Below the pieces are notes generated by a model that saw only the letters and a program-made list of their open reading frames with translations, was not told the origin of the DNA and searched no databases. A stretch of 64,000 nt of DNA from UBA168 sp011055275. Lineage in GTDB: Archaea > Thermoproteota > Thermoprotei_A > Marsarchaeales > UBA168. The position numbers and the translations under genes were made by a program. The stretch lies in the NCBI GenBank assembly GCA_046635845.1, contig JAQQXN010000001.1. One strand, 5' to 3'. Numbering within the stretch: position 1 is the stretch's first letter; each line of letters starts with the position of its first letter. This document shows positions 34,317-42,509 of the stretch, piece by piece.

Positions 34317-35421
34317 GGTAACTACCTTTGGTGAGAGCCACGGGCCTGCGGTGGGAGCCGTAATAGACGGTCTTCCGGCAGGGCTGCCCATATCGGAGGA
34401 CGACATCAGCTTTGAGCTGAGGTTCAGGAGGCCCGGGCGCCGCTACGTCTCCACAAGAATGGAGCCAGACAGGCCGGAAATAATCAGCGGTACGTTCAAT
34501 GGAGTTACCACCGGGATGCCGCTGACCATCGTTGTTGAGAACAGGGATGCCGTTCCAGCTTTTTACGACGAGATAAGGTACAAGCCAAGACCGGGGCATG
34601 CCGATCTCCCATACGTAAGGAAGTACGGCTACGAGAACTGGGACTACAGGGGAGGTGGAAGGTCCAGCGCGAGGGAAACGGTGGCCAGGGTGGCCGCAGG
34701 GGCAGTGGCAAAGAAGCTCTTGATGCTGACTGGGACCTTGGTCGCGGGGTACTTGAAAAGCGTGGGCGAGCTGGAGGAGCCTCGCGATCCCGCGTTCGAA
34801 GACGTGCTGCGCTCCAGGAGGTCCGAGGTCAGGTGCGTTTCTATTGAAGGGGAGGTCAAAAAGCTCATAGCCAGGCTGGCGGCTGAAGGAGACAGCGTGG
34901 GAGGGGTTGTGGAAGTTAGGGTAAGGGATCCTCCGCGGAGCCTTGGAGAACCGGTCTTTGATAAGCTCAAGGCCGATCTGGCCAAGGCCTGCATGTCAAT
35001 ACCGGCGGCGGTGGGTTTCGAGTACGGCATGGGCTTCCCGGGTTCGAGAAGAAGGGGAAGCGAGGTGGCCGATGAGATAAGGGTAAGGGGTGGCGAGCCC
35101 GTCTTTGAGAAGAACGTGGCTGGAGGGATCCTAGGAGGACTGAGCACGGGCGACGAGATGGTCATTAGGGTGGCTTTCAAGCCCACGAGCTCAACTAGAA
35201 CGCCCGTGAAAACCGTGGACCTGCGCGACATGAGCGAGACCACGTTATCGGTGGGGGGCAGACACGACCCTTGCGTTGCCATTAGAGCCGTTTCGGTAGT
35301 GGAGTCGATGGTAGCCCTTACGCTCGCAGATCACGCCAAGAGGGTGGGGATCATCCCCACTGACAGAATCGTTAACGCCGAAGAGGTGCAGAAAAGATGG
35401 GAGGAATACGTGAAGGCATGA
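34285..35421 (+). CDS. aroC: Chorismate synthase
   Basis: 378 residues from TTG 34285. SSFGKAIKVTTFGESHGPAVGAVIDG is the family N-terminus, then FRRPGR, RPGHADLPYVRKYG, RGGGRSSARETVARVAAGA and VGGRHDPCVAIRAVSVVE near the end. It converts EPSP to chorismate using reduced FMN. No ATG or GTG precedes the conserved N-terminus at sensible spacing; TTG 34285 has GAGGTG (34272-34277) as Shine-Dalgarno and yields a standard N-terminus, so the gene overlaps aroE by 32 nt. Confidence 0.92.
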   Translation: MPGSSFGKAIKVTTFGESHGPAVGAVIDGLPAGLPISEDDISFELRFRRPGRRYVSTRMEPDRPEIISGTFNGVTTGMPLTIVVENRDAVPAFYDEIRYKPRPGHADLPYVRKYGYENWDYRGGGRSSARETVARVAAGAVAKKLLMLTGTLVAGYLKSVGELEEPRDPAFEDVLRSRRSEVRCVSIEGEVKKLIARLAAEGDSVGGVVEVRVRDPPRSLGEPVFDKLKADLAKACMSIPAAVGFEYGMGFPGSRRRGSEVADEIRVRGGEPVFEKNVAGGILGGLSTGDEMVIRVAFKPTSSTRTPVKTVDLRDMSETTLSVGGRHDPCVAIRAVSVVESMVALTLADHAKRVGIIPTDRIVNAEEVQKRWEEYVKA

Positions 35422-36293
35422 CAGATGGTAGGGCGTGCGCTTCTGCGAGGGGAGGCGTCTCCGTGGTGAACGCCCTCGGTTGCGGCTTTGGGTCTACCAT
35501 GGCAGTCGAGCTCAGGGCAGAGAGCTGCGCCCTTGCGATGCCCTCCAATGACGGACAGGAGGAGCTGATTAGGTACCTCTCGCTTTACATGAAGGCTCTT
35601 GGGGCTGACGTGAGTTTTGAGGTGAGCTCAGAAATCCCACCCTCGCAGGGATTGAAGAGCAGCAGCGCCGTTTCGGTCTCGGCGCTTTCAGCCGCCCTAT
35701 CCCTGCTTGACGGCCCCATCGAAACGCCATCGATCCCGCTGCAGGAGCTGCTTCCGCTTCAACTTGAACCGTGGGAACTGGAGCTGCTTTCCAAGAGCCG
35801 CTACCCTCCCCTGTTGTCCGCGCTCATAACCAAGGGTGTGGGACTTTCCGTAACTGGGGCCATAGATGACGCCGTCGCGAGCTACCATGGGGGAATGAGC
35901 TTTACCGACAATGGTCACTACGCCACACTAAGCATAAGGGAACCGCCTGACGACGTGTCGGTCCTCATATTCATCATGCCCTATGGGCGGGGAAACGTGC
36001 GGGCCCTGAGGGACTACGAGGAAGAGTTCAGAAGGGCGTTTTACAAGGCGCTTGGCGGCGACTTTTACGATGCCATTAATATAAACGGGAGGGCCGTGGC
36101 GATGGCCATGGGTTACTCGATTAAGCTGCTGAAAGTCGCGCTCGCCAAGGGAGCGCTGGCATCGGGCGTGAGCGGAAATGGACCATCGATGTTTGCGCTG
36201 ACGAGAGAAGGAGACGAGGGGCCCCTCATAGAGGTCATGCAGAGGTTTTCGCTTGGGATGATAATCACGAGGCCTGCGCGCGTTGATGATTGA
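35418..36293 (+). CDS. aroK: Archaeal shikimate kinase (GHMP type)
   Basis: 291 residues of GHMP kinase fold: ASARGGVSVVNALGCGFGSTMAVEL at the start, ATP loop IPPSQGLKSSSAVSVSALSAAL, and ASGVSGNGPSMFAL near the end. This is the archaeal-type shikimate kinase, unrelated to bacterial AroK. ATG 35418 overlaps the aroC stop as ATGA; ATG 35397 is a longer alternative. It sits between aroC and aroA, matching the pathway. Confidence 0.9.
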   Translation: MTDGRACASARGGVSVVNALGCGFGSTMAVELRAESCALAMPSNDGQEELIRYLSLYMKALGADVSFEVSSEIPPSQGLKSSSAVSVSALSAALSLLDGPIETPSIPLQELLPLQLEPWELELLSKSRYPPLLSALITKGVGLSVTGAIDDAVASYHGGMSFTDNGHYATLSIREPPDDVSVLIFIMPYGRGNVRALRDYEEEFRRAFYKALGGDFYDAININGRAVAMAMGYSIKLLKVALAKGALASGVSGNGPSMFALTREGDEGPLIEVMQRFSLGMIITRPARVDD

Positions 36294-37572
36294 CATAGAT
36301 AGGGCGATCGTGGGGGGCACGGTTAGGGCGCCGCCTTCCAAGCCCTTAACCATGAGGTTTCTGTTGGCCTCGCTGTTAGCTGACGTGACGTTGATCGGCC
36401 TTGAGGACGTCCTCGCGCTTGACTTCCAGACCACGCTTAAGGCGCTTAATAAGCTCGGAGTTCGTTCGCGCATGGAAGCGGGTGCGCTCGAGCTCTCTCC
36501 TCCTTCCCATTTCCCATCTTTCGTCGAAATAGATGCCGGGGGATCTGCGTCCCTTGTCAGGATGCTGGCGCCAGTGCTGGCGGCAGCGGGCGTTAGGGCG
36601 CGTTTCGACGGAGATCAATCCCTCAGGAGTAGGCCCATGACTTCCCTCGTGAAAAGCTTGGAGGCTGCCGGCGTCCCGGTGGCGCATGAGGGATTTAGGT
36701 TGCCCCTAGAGGTGAGAGGGCACCTCAAGGGAAAAGAGCTAACCGTGTTCGGAGAGGAGAGCAGCCAACAGGTCACTGGTTTTGTTTACGCGTTGGCGCT
36801 CCAGGGAGGAGGGGAGCTGACGGTGAAGGGCCTGAGCTCGAGGTCTTACGTGGAGCTCACGCGTTGGGCCCTTTCGCAAGTGGGGATAACCGTGAAGGAA
36901 AACGAACAGGGATACTCTATCGGTGGAAGTAGAGGCGGGGTCAGAGGTGATCGCTACAAGTTGACCATAGGTGGGGATTATCTCATATCTTCATTTTACG
37001 TTGCGGCCTCCATGCTGACCGGTGGTAGCGTAAGGGTTGAAGGCCTTTATCCTCAGCTTGACTTCTTCGGTGATCACTCGGTGGTGGGCGTCTTTTCGGC
37101 ACTTGGCGCAGAGGGAGGATTTCACGATGGGATTTGGGAGGCCAAGGGCTGGAAGAGCGAAAAGGGAATGCTGGAGCTTGACTTCGACGAGTCGCCGGAC
37201 ATGGCTCTTTCCGTCTCGCCCTTGTTGGCAGTGGCCGGAGGAGAGCTGAAGGGAGTGTCGAGGCTGACGCTGAAGGAGAGCGACAGGATTAGCGGCATGG
37301 TCAGGATAGCTGAGTCGCTTGGCCTTCCGGCGGCTGCAAGAGATGATTTGCTCGCGTTTAAGGGAGGTGTGCCTAGAAGGGGCGTCGTCGATCCGCGGGG
37401 AGATCATAGGCTTGCCATGATGTCCTCGTCAATCATGGCGGCCTCCGGAGGAATCATAGAGGACGCGACGTGTGTTTCCAAGAGCGATCCGCTTTATTGG
37501 GACAGGTACGCGTCGATTGGGGGCAAGATAAGATGGTTGCGAGGCCGAAGGTCGTCATCTCCGTTCCAGTAA
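36286..37572 (+). CDS. aroA: EPSP synthase (3-phosphoshikimate 1-carboxyvinyltransferase)
   Basis: 428 residues of the two-domain EPSP synthase fold. VRAPPSKPLTMRFLLASLLA holds the PSK and Arg of the shikimate site, IDAGGSASLVRMLAPVLA, ESSQQVTGFVYALAL, FDESPDMALSVSPLLAVAGGELKGVSRLTLKESDR and PRGDHRLAMM follow. It condenses shikimate 3-phosphate with PEP. ATG 36286 overlaps aroK by 8 nt. The final 15 residues run 40 nt into aroD and look unlike the family end. Confidence 0.92.
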   Translation: MIDIDRAIVGGTVRAPPSKPLTMRFLLASLLADVTLIGLEDVLALDFQTTLKALNKLGVRSRMEAGALELSPPSHFPSFVEIDAGGSASLVRMLAPVLAAAGVRARFDGDQSLRSRPMTSLVKSLEAAGVPVAHEGFRLPLEVRGHLKGKELTVFGEESSQQVTGFVYALALQGGGELTVKGLSSRSYVELTRWALSQVGITVKENEQGYSIGGSRGGVRGDRYKLTIGGDYLISSFYVAASMLTGGSVRVEGLYPQLDFFGDHSVVGVFSALGAEGGFHDGIWEAKGWKSEKGMLELDFDESPDMALSVSPLLAVAGGELKGVSRLTLKESDRISGMVRIAESLGLPAAARDDLLAFKGGVPRRGVVDPRGDHRLAMMSSSIMAASGGIIEDATCVSKSDPLYWDRYASIGGKIRWLRGRRSSSPFQ

Positions 37573-38204
37573 GGGATCCGTCACAACTGGTTGGGCTTTC
37601 AGCGCTCGAAGACCGGCGCGCGGACCTCGTGGAGCTACGCCTTGATTATCTCAGATCACCCAGCCAGCTAAATGACTCGATATTGCAGGACCTACTAGCT
37701 CACAGGGATAGGGTGCTGGTAACCGTGAGGGATCCTCGCGAGGGAGGAAAGCTCTGGGTTGATGATGAGGTCAAGTCGAGTTTCCTGAAGGCCGCAGACG
37801 ACATGGGCTTTTCATACGACGTTGAGCTGAGCTTCTTGAAAAGAAGGGAAGACGTACCACCTGGCCGTGTGGTGTCAAAGCATTGCCTGGGCGAGCTTCC
37901 TTCCATCGCCGACCTTAGAGAGGAATTCGGCCCCTTCAATGAAAGTATCAGAAAGCTAGCGGTTACGCCCGTGGGAAGTTACAGATCTCTGCTGCTTTCG
38001 TTTCTTGAAGAGTTTCCTGGCTCGGCGGTCATGTCGCTTGGAGGAGATTGGAGGGAAAGGATCGCCCTTTCTCTGCTGGGCTCAAGCCTGCTTTACGTTC
38101 ACGCCGGCGAACCAACCGCTCCAGGCCAGGTAAGCGCTGACAAGGTGTGGGCGCTGCTGCCTCAGTTTGACTCGGGACGACCGAGCTTTTTCTTGAGGCC
38201 TTGA
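37533..38204 (+). CDS. aroD: Type I 3-dehydroquinate dehydratase
   Basis: 223 residues of the type I Schiff-base aldolase fold. ELRLDYL carries the substrate Glu/Arg, VTVRDPREGG, RVVSKHCLGELPS the catalytic His, and IRKLAVTPVGSY the Schiff-base Lys. It dehydrates 3-dehydroquinate. ATG 37533 is inside the aroA frame. It is the last gene of the aro run and converges with the copper regulator, overlapping 43 nt. With the preceding genes the shikimate pathway is complete. Confidence 0.9.
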   Translation: MVARPKVVISVPVRDPSQLVGLSALEDRRADLVELRLDYLRSPSQLNDSILQDLLAHRDRVLVTVRDPREGGKLWVDDEVKSSFLKAADDMGFSYDVELSFLKRREDVPPGRVVSKHCLGELPSIADLREEFGPFNESIRKLAVTPVGSYRSLLLSFLEEFPGSAVMSLGGDWRERIALSLLGSSLLYVHAGEPTAPGQVSADKVWALLPQFDSGRPSFFLRP

Positions 38205-38692
38205 AGGCAGTTCTGGCAGCAGGCGTAGTAAGTCCTCCTTCTCTTCTTGAATAGGATCGGTGTTCCCTGTATCGGTCCTCCGCAAAAGTCACAAACGAGA
38301 TTAGCCTTGATCACCTTTTCCCCGACCTTCCCGGTCCCAATGAGATAGGAGCTCTTATTTGGTATGTTCGACAGGGCATGTTCTATCTCATGGATATCCG
38401 CGCCCTTAACCACCATTAGGCGGTTTCCATCGATGAGGTCGTAGGCCTCCGCTCCTTCCGGTACTGGCGTTGACCTCGTGCTCACGACAAAGGCGTAGAG
38501 CGAGCCATCGTAGAACCGGGGCACGAATGCGATGCCCTTTTTCTTTAGCGACTCTATGAGCCTTGATGCGGTGGCCCTGCTCACACCTATCCTTCTTGAG
38601 AGCTCGGTAGCGGACATCCTTCCATCTTGCATCAGCGCCTCTAAGGCCCTGTACTCGTCGTTGGTAAGCCTCTCGACTTTTTGATCATCCAT
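38162..38692 (-). CDS. copT: CopT-like copper regulator (HTH + TRASH)
   Basis: 176 residues. Residues 5-60 form an Lrp/MarR-type winged helix (SATELSRRIGVSRATASRLIESLKKKG); an effector-like middle follows; the C-terminus is a TRASH metal-binding domain (CDFCGGPI...YYACCQNC). This is the architecture of the Sulfolobus copper regulator of the copT-copM-copA locus, and the order is the same here. ATG 38692 has TATA-like CACTTAAACC (rc of 38712-38721) at -26; ATG 38728 lies upstream of it. Divergent from copM. Confidence 0.88.
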   Translation of the reverse strand: MDDQKVERLTNDEYRALEALMQDGRMSATELSRRIGVSRATASRLIESLKKKGIAFVPRFYDGSLYAFVVSTRSTPVPEGAEAYDLIDGNRLMVVKGADIHEIEHALSNIPNKSSYLIGTGKVGEKVIKANLVCDFCGGPIQGTPILFKKRRRTYYACCQNCLQGLKKKLGRPESN

Positions 38693-38763
38693 ATGTTTTT
38701 CCGGCCAACTCGGTTTAAGTGTTTCCAAAAAGGTGGAAAAATGCTCATTTGTAGCTGGGGTCG

Positions 38764-38815
38764 TGAGAAATTTGGCCTTATCGTGAGCGAATTTGCGTCA
38801 AATTTGAGCGAAATG
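38764..38815. promoter_or_regulatory. Repeats TGAG-GAAATT between copT and copM, candidate regulator sites
   Basis: TGAGAAATTT (38764), TGAGCGAATTT (38784) and TGAGCGAAATG (38805) are direct repeats at 20- and 21-nt steps, i.e. two helical turns, directly upstream of the copM promoter region. An inverted copy, AAATGAGCAT, lies at 38741-38750. The even spacing and position suggest cooperative binding by the adjacent regulator. Confidence 0.5.
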
Positions 38816-38856
38816 TTAAAAATAACCCTTATGGGGCCTGCACTGGATATGCCATC

Positions 38857-39030
38857 GTGAGCGTCTTAGATCCGGTTTGCGGAATGAAGGTCGAGGAAAC
38901 CACTGCGTACAGGTCCCTGTACAGGGGAAAGGTCTACTATTTCTGCAGCCAAAACTGCAAGAAGGAGTTTGACGCGAATCCAGATAAGTACTTGAGAGAA
39001 GGGCCGCACGTCATGAAGGGCTGCTGCTGA
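38857..39030 (+). CDS. copM: CopM-like small copper chaperone (TRASH/YHS)
   Basis: 57 residues from GTG 38857. DPVCGMKVEE opens a YHS/TRASH-like domain, YYFCSQNCKKEF supplies the Cys pair, and the protein ends G-C-C. In Sulfolobus a similarly small metallochaperone gene sits between the regulator and copA. A T/A-rich segment (ttaaaaataacccttatgg, about 38816-38834) acts as promoter. The gene ends 12 nt before the copA start. Confidence 0.8.
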   Translation: MSVLDPVCGMKVEETTAYRSLYRGKVYYFCSQNCKKEFDANPDKYLREGPHVMKGCC

Positions 39031-39042
39031 CGGGTGATTTTT

Positions 39043-41295
39043 TTGTCCTCAAATGTCAAGGAGCAACAGCTGAAAGTGGTGGGCATGCACTGCGCCACGT
39101 GCGTGGTCACCGTGAGCAAGGCCCTAAGTTCCGTAGACGGGGTTAAGAAGGCTCAGGTCAGCTTGGCCTCAGGGCAGGCCAGCGTGATAACCGAGGGGGT
39201 GAGGCTAAAGGACGTCGTGGACGCGGTTAGGAAGGCCGGGTACGACGTGTTGGTCGCTAACGTAGCCTTGAGGGTTGACGCGGGTCGCGAAGAGCTGTCT
39301 TCGCTCAGGAAGAAGGTCGAGGAGATAGATGGCGTGGTCTCGGTGAGCTTCGGGGATGGGGTCTTGAAAGTGGTGTACAATCCGTACTCGCTCAGCCCAG
39401 ATCAGCTTGTGCAACAGCTGAAAGCGATGGGCATCCGCGCCTCAGTGAGCGAGGGAAAGTCTGAGCTCCCAGAGGTCGAAGCCGCAAGGGCCGAGCTCAG
39501 GTCCATGATGAGGAGGCTCTTGGTAGCGATCGCCTTCACAGTACCCACGGTCGCGCTGGAGTTTTCGGGCTTCCCCCTTTACGCGCTTCTGGCCTCCGTC
39601 CCGGTGCAGTTCTACTCGGGCCTCACGTTTCACCGCGGCGCTTGGAGGGCGCTGAAAAACCGCACCACGAACATGGATACCCTTGTCTCATTGGCGTCTA
39701 ACGTGGCGTGGTTCTACAGCGTCTTCTCTCTGGCTCAGGGCGGGCAAGTGTACGTGGATACCGCGGCGCTGCTGGTAACCTTCGTGCTGATCGGGAAGAC
39801 CGTCGAGGCCTACGTGAAAAGTAGGGCCGTCACGTCTGTAGTTAGGCTTCAGGTTAGCGAGGCAGCAAAGCTGGTCGACGGCAAGCAGGTTAAGGTGAGC
39901 TCTTCGGAGCTTAAGGTCGGCGACATGGTGATCCTTAGGGCCGGGTCCCAGGTGCCGGCGGACGGCGTGATTGACGAGGGCCAGATATGGGTGGATGAAT
40001 CCCTGCTGACCGGCGAGGTTAAACCCGTCGTAAAGGGCGTCGGTGAGGCGCTCGTAGGCGGTTCGAAGGTGATATCGGGGTACGCGAAGCTCTACGTCAC
40101 GAGGACGGGCGAGAGCACGTACCTGGCTCAGGTCCTAAACGCGGTGAGGGAAGCGCAGACCGCGAGGTTGCCGGTTCAGGATACCGTGGACAGGGTGGCA
40201 GCCGTTTTCACGCCCGTGATACTTGCGGCCTCAGCTGGGGTGCTCGCATTCTGGCTTTTGAGGGGCTTTCCGCTGAGCGCGGCTCTCTTTTTCGCGGTGG
40301 CAGTACTGGCGTCAGCTTGCCCATGCGCGCTTGGCCTCGCGACGCCCATGGCGGTCCTCACGTCTGTCACGGAGCTTGCGAAGAGGGGAATCACGGTTAA
40401 GGATGGAGAGGCCTTGCAGCGCCTCAGCAAAGTGAGGCATGTGGTGTTCGACAAGACCGGGACGCTAACCGAGGGAAGGTTTGAGGTCAGGAAGGTCAAG
40501 GAGGTCGTTCCGGGAGCGATGCGGGCCGCGGCCTCGGTGGAAGCCCTGAGCTCGCATCCCCTTGCCGCTGCCATAGCCTCTGCGTCAAGCGCTAAAGAAA
40601 AAGTCGAGGGCTTCATGGAGTTTCCGGGCGAAGGAGTTTACGGAAAGGTAGGAGGGCATGAGGTGGTCGTCGGTAGCCCTTCCTTTGCCCGCAAGAACAC
40701 GGACGAAAGCGTTAAGGAGTGCGACGTAGTGGTTCTAATGGACTGGAAGCCGGCTGCCTTAGTATGGCTTGGTGACAAGCTGAGGGAGGGCGTGAAGGAA
40801 GCCGTCGATGAGTTAAAGGCCGGCCATCACGTTGTGGTGGCAACAGGGGACTCGGGCACAGGTGCCCGGTGGATTGGAAAGGAACTAGGCGTAGAGGTGG
40901 TGGCTGGGCTTCTTCCTGACCAAAAGGTCGAGCTCGTGAAAAAGCTGAAGGAAGACGGACCGGTGGCATTCGTGGGCGATGGCATAAACGACGCTCAAGC
41001 GCTAAAAGAAGCCGACGTGGGAATAGCCATATCAACGGGCACGGAGCTGGCCAAGTACGCGGGAGACATAATCATGCGCTCGCCAGCTCATCTGCCTTAC
41101 TTGATGAGGGCGTCAAAGCTCACTGTAAGAAAGGTCAGGGAAAACCTGGCGTGGGCGTTCGGATACAACTCTGCCCTGGTGCCCTTGGCAGCTGGCCTTC
41201 TCTATCCTGCCGTTTACATCTCTCCTCCAGTAGCTGCCTTGGCAATGTCCATGAGCAGTGTGTTCGTTACGCTTTGGTCAGTTGCTAGGAAGTAA
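39043..41295 (+). CDS. copA: Copper-exporting P1B-type ATPase
   Basis: About 750 residues. N-terminal HMA domain (GMHCATCVVTVSKAL) and a second, Cys-less ferredoxin-like copy (to about 135); six to eight membrane helices; TGEVKPV actuator loop; CPC in ASACPCALGLATPMA; phosphorylation site DKTGTLTEGR; SHPLA; GDGINDAQAL. It exports Cu(I). The start is either GTG 39034 or TTG 39043; GGTGAT at 39033-39038 favours TTG as its Shine-Dalgarno, at short spacing. Cotranscribed with copM. Confidence 0.92.
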   Translation: MSSNVKEQQLKVVGMHCATCVVTVSKALSSVDGVKKAQVSLASGQASVITEGVRLKDVVDAVRKAGYDVLVANVALRVDAGREELSSLRKKVEEIDGVVSVSFGDGVLKVVYNPYSLSPDQLVQQLKAMGIRASVSEGKSELPEVEAARAELRSMMRRLLVAIAFTVPTVALEFSGFPLYALLASVPVQFYSGLTFHRGAWRALKNRTTNMDTLVSLASNVAWFYSVFSLAQGGQVYVDTAALLVTFVLIGKTVEAYVKSRAVTSVVRLQVSEAAKLVDGKQVKVSSSELKVGDMVILRAGSQVPADGVIDEGQIWVDESLLTGEVKPVVKGVGEALVGGSKVISGYAKLYVTRTGESTYLAQVLNAVREAQTARLPVQDTVDRVAAVFTPVILAASAGVLAFWLLRGFPLSAALFFAVAVLASACPCALGLATPMAVLTSVTELAKRGITVKDGEALQRLSKVRHVVFDKTGTLTEGRFEVRKVKEVVPGAMRAAASVEALSSHPLAAAIASASSAKEKVEGFMEFPGEGVYGKVGGHEVVVGSPSFARKNTDESVKECDVVVLMDWKPAALVWLGDKLREGVKEAVDELKAGHHVVVATGDSGTGARWIGKELGVEVVAGLLPDQKVELVKKLKEDGPVAFVGDGINDAQALKEADVGIAISTGTELAKYAGDIIMRSPAHLPYLMRASKLTVRKVRENLAWAFGYNSALVPLAAGLLYPAVYISPPVAALAMSMSSVFVTLWSVARK

Positions 41296-41371
41296 GTGCA
41301 CGAAAAGGCTACGCGGACGACCACGCGATCACCCTGGGCGAACATCTTATAAGCGGCTCAGCCTCCTAACC

Positions 41372-42073
41372 ATGCCAAGTTTTTCCATAGAGGGAAATGA
41401 CCTGCAGTACGTTAGGTGCCAGCTTGGAGCTGGCGAGAAGGTTTACGGAGACGCCGGCCACTTACTCATGAAGAGCACGACGGTCCAGATGAACACGATA
41501 ATGAGGGGAGGTCTTATCTCCGCTTTGAAGCGCGAGGTAACTGGAGGTTCGTTCTTCGTTACGGAGATGAGGGGGCCAGGAGAGGCCGATTTCGCGGGCA
41601 TTTTCCCTGGGAAGGTGGTTGAGGTCGACTTGGGCCAACCCTTGCTGGTTGAGTCTCACTCTTTCCTCGTTGCTGAGGACACGATACAGTACGATGCGAA
41701 GATGGCAAAGCTTTCTGCGGGTTTCCTCGGAGGTGAAGGTCTTTTTCTTGCAAGGTTCACGGGTACTGGCAAGCTATTCCTTCACGCTTACGGCGCGCTA
41801 GAGGTGCTGGACTTGAAGCCAGGCGAGGAAATACAGATAGAGGCATCTCACCTGCTGGCCCTTCAGGACGGCATGAGCTATGGTGTATCTACTGTGGGAG
41901 GTATAAAGTCAATGCTCTTCTCAGGTGAGGGATGGTTCTTCGTAAACGTCAGGGGTCCAGGAAGGGTTTACCTGCACACTCTCACGGCCGCCCAGTTGGC
42001 TCAATCCCTTATACCTTACCTTCCGACTGGAGGACAGAGGGGCGGATTAGCTGTAGGCGGGATAAGCATATAG
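41372..42073 (+). CDS. AIM24/TIGR00266-family beta-sandwich protein
   Basis: 233 residues of the AIM24 (DUF124) fold: FSIEGNDLQYVRCQLGAGEKVYGDAGHLLMK, a glycine-rich FVTEMRGPGEADFAG segment and HTLTAAQLAQSLIPYLP near the end. The cellular role in archaea is unknown; homologues are soluble trimer-like proteins. ATG 41372 has TATA-like cttataagc (41345-41353) 26 nt upstream. The frame is open upstream to 41258 but lacks support. Confidence 0.82.
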   Translation: MPSFSIEGNDLQYVRCQLGAGEKVYGDAGHLLMKSTTVQMNTIMRGGLISALKREVTGGSFFVTEMRGPGEADFAGIFPGKVVEVDLGQPLLVESHSFLVAEDTIQYDAKMAKLSAGFLGGEGLFLARFTGTGKLFLHAYGALEVLDLKPGEEIQIEASHLLALQDGMSYGVSTVGGIKSMLFSGEGWFFVNVRGPGRVYLHTLTAAQLAQSLIPYLPTGGQRGGLAVGGISI

Positions 42074-42471
42074 CCGTTGAATGGCTCCGCTGCTCGGACC
42101 TTAAACGAATCTTTGAAGGAGCGCTTCCCGCGGCTCGCATGTTTCCATTGTCATAATCTCCTCTTAAGTCACGTGTTGCAAGTACCGTAAGGCATAGAAG
42201 CAAGCTGAGCCTCCGATTTTGAGAAGCTCGAGCGCTTGTGTTTCCTTAAGCTATCCACGAGAGAACCGAACGTTAATCATAGGGCTATGAGCCTCGTTGT
42301 CAACTGGGTCACGCGCAGCCATACAGCTTTGGCGCCTAATTCATCGTTATGGCATTGCAAGGCATACGTTGTGTCAATACGCGGCAATGCCTGCTATCCC
42401 GAAGACGCGCTTGAAAGCTAGCCAACACTGAAACGTTTCCGTCTCCTCGGGTTACCTTGGTAGACCGGCAA
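42074..42471. other. Intergenic region without recognised genes
   Basis: About 400 bp. A 61-codon frame (42236-42421) has no promoter, no Shine-Dalgarno and no family features. No tRNA, repeat or clear terminator is seen. The nadA TATA-like gtttttaattt begins at about 42471. Confidence 0.5.
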
Positions 42472-42482
42472 GTTTTTAATTT

Positions 42483-42498
42483 CCGAACTTATGTTCGG
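42483..42498. promoter_or_regulatory. Inverted repeat CCGAAC-ttat-GTTCGG before nadA
   Basis: Six-bp perfect arms with a 4-nt centre lie between the nadA TATA-like box (42471-42481) and its ATG (42510), across the expected promoter-melting and transcription-start region. A repressor responsive to NAD or a precursor is plausible; a 5' hairpin is the alternative. Confidence 0.45.
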
Positions 42499-42509
42499 CG
42501 GAGATAACC

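Noticed and set aside
34644..35282. 212-codon minus-strand frame.
   Set aside because: Antisense to aroC, which is strongly conserved throughout.
42236..42421. 61-codon frame in the gap before nadA.
   Set aside because: No TATA-like box at the right distance, no Shine-Dalgarno, no recognisable domain.
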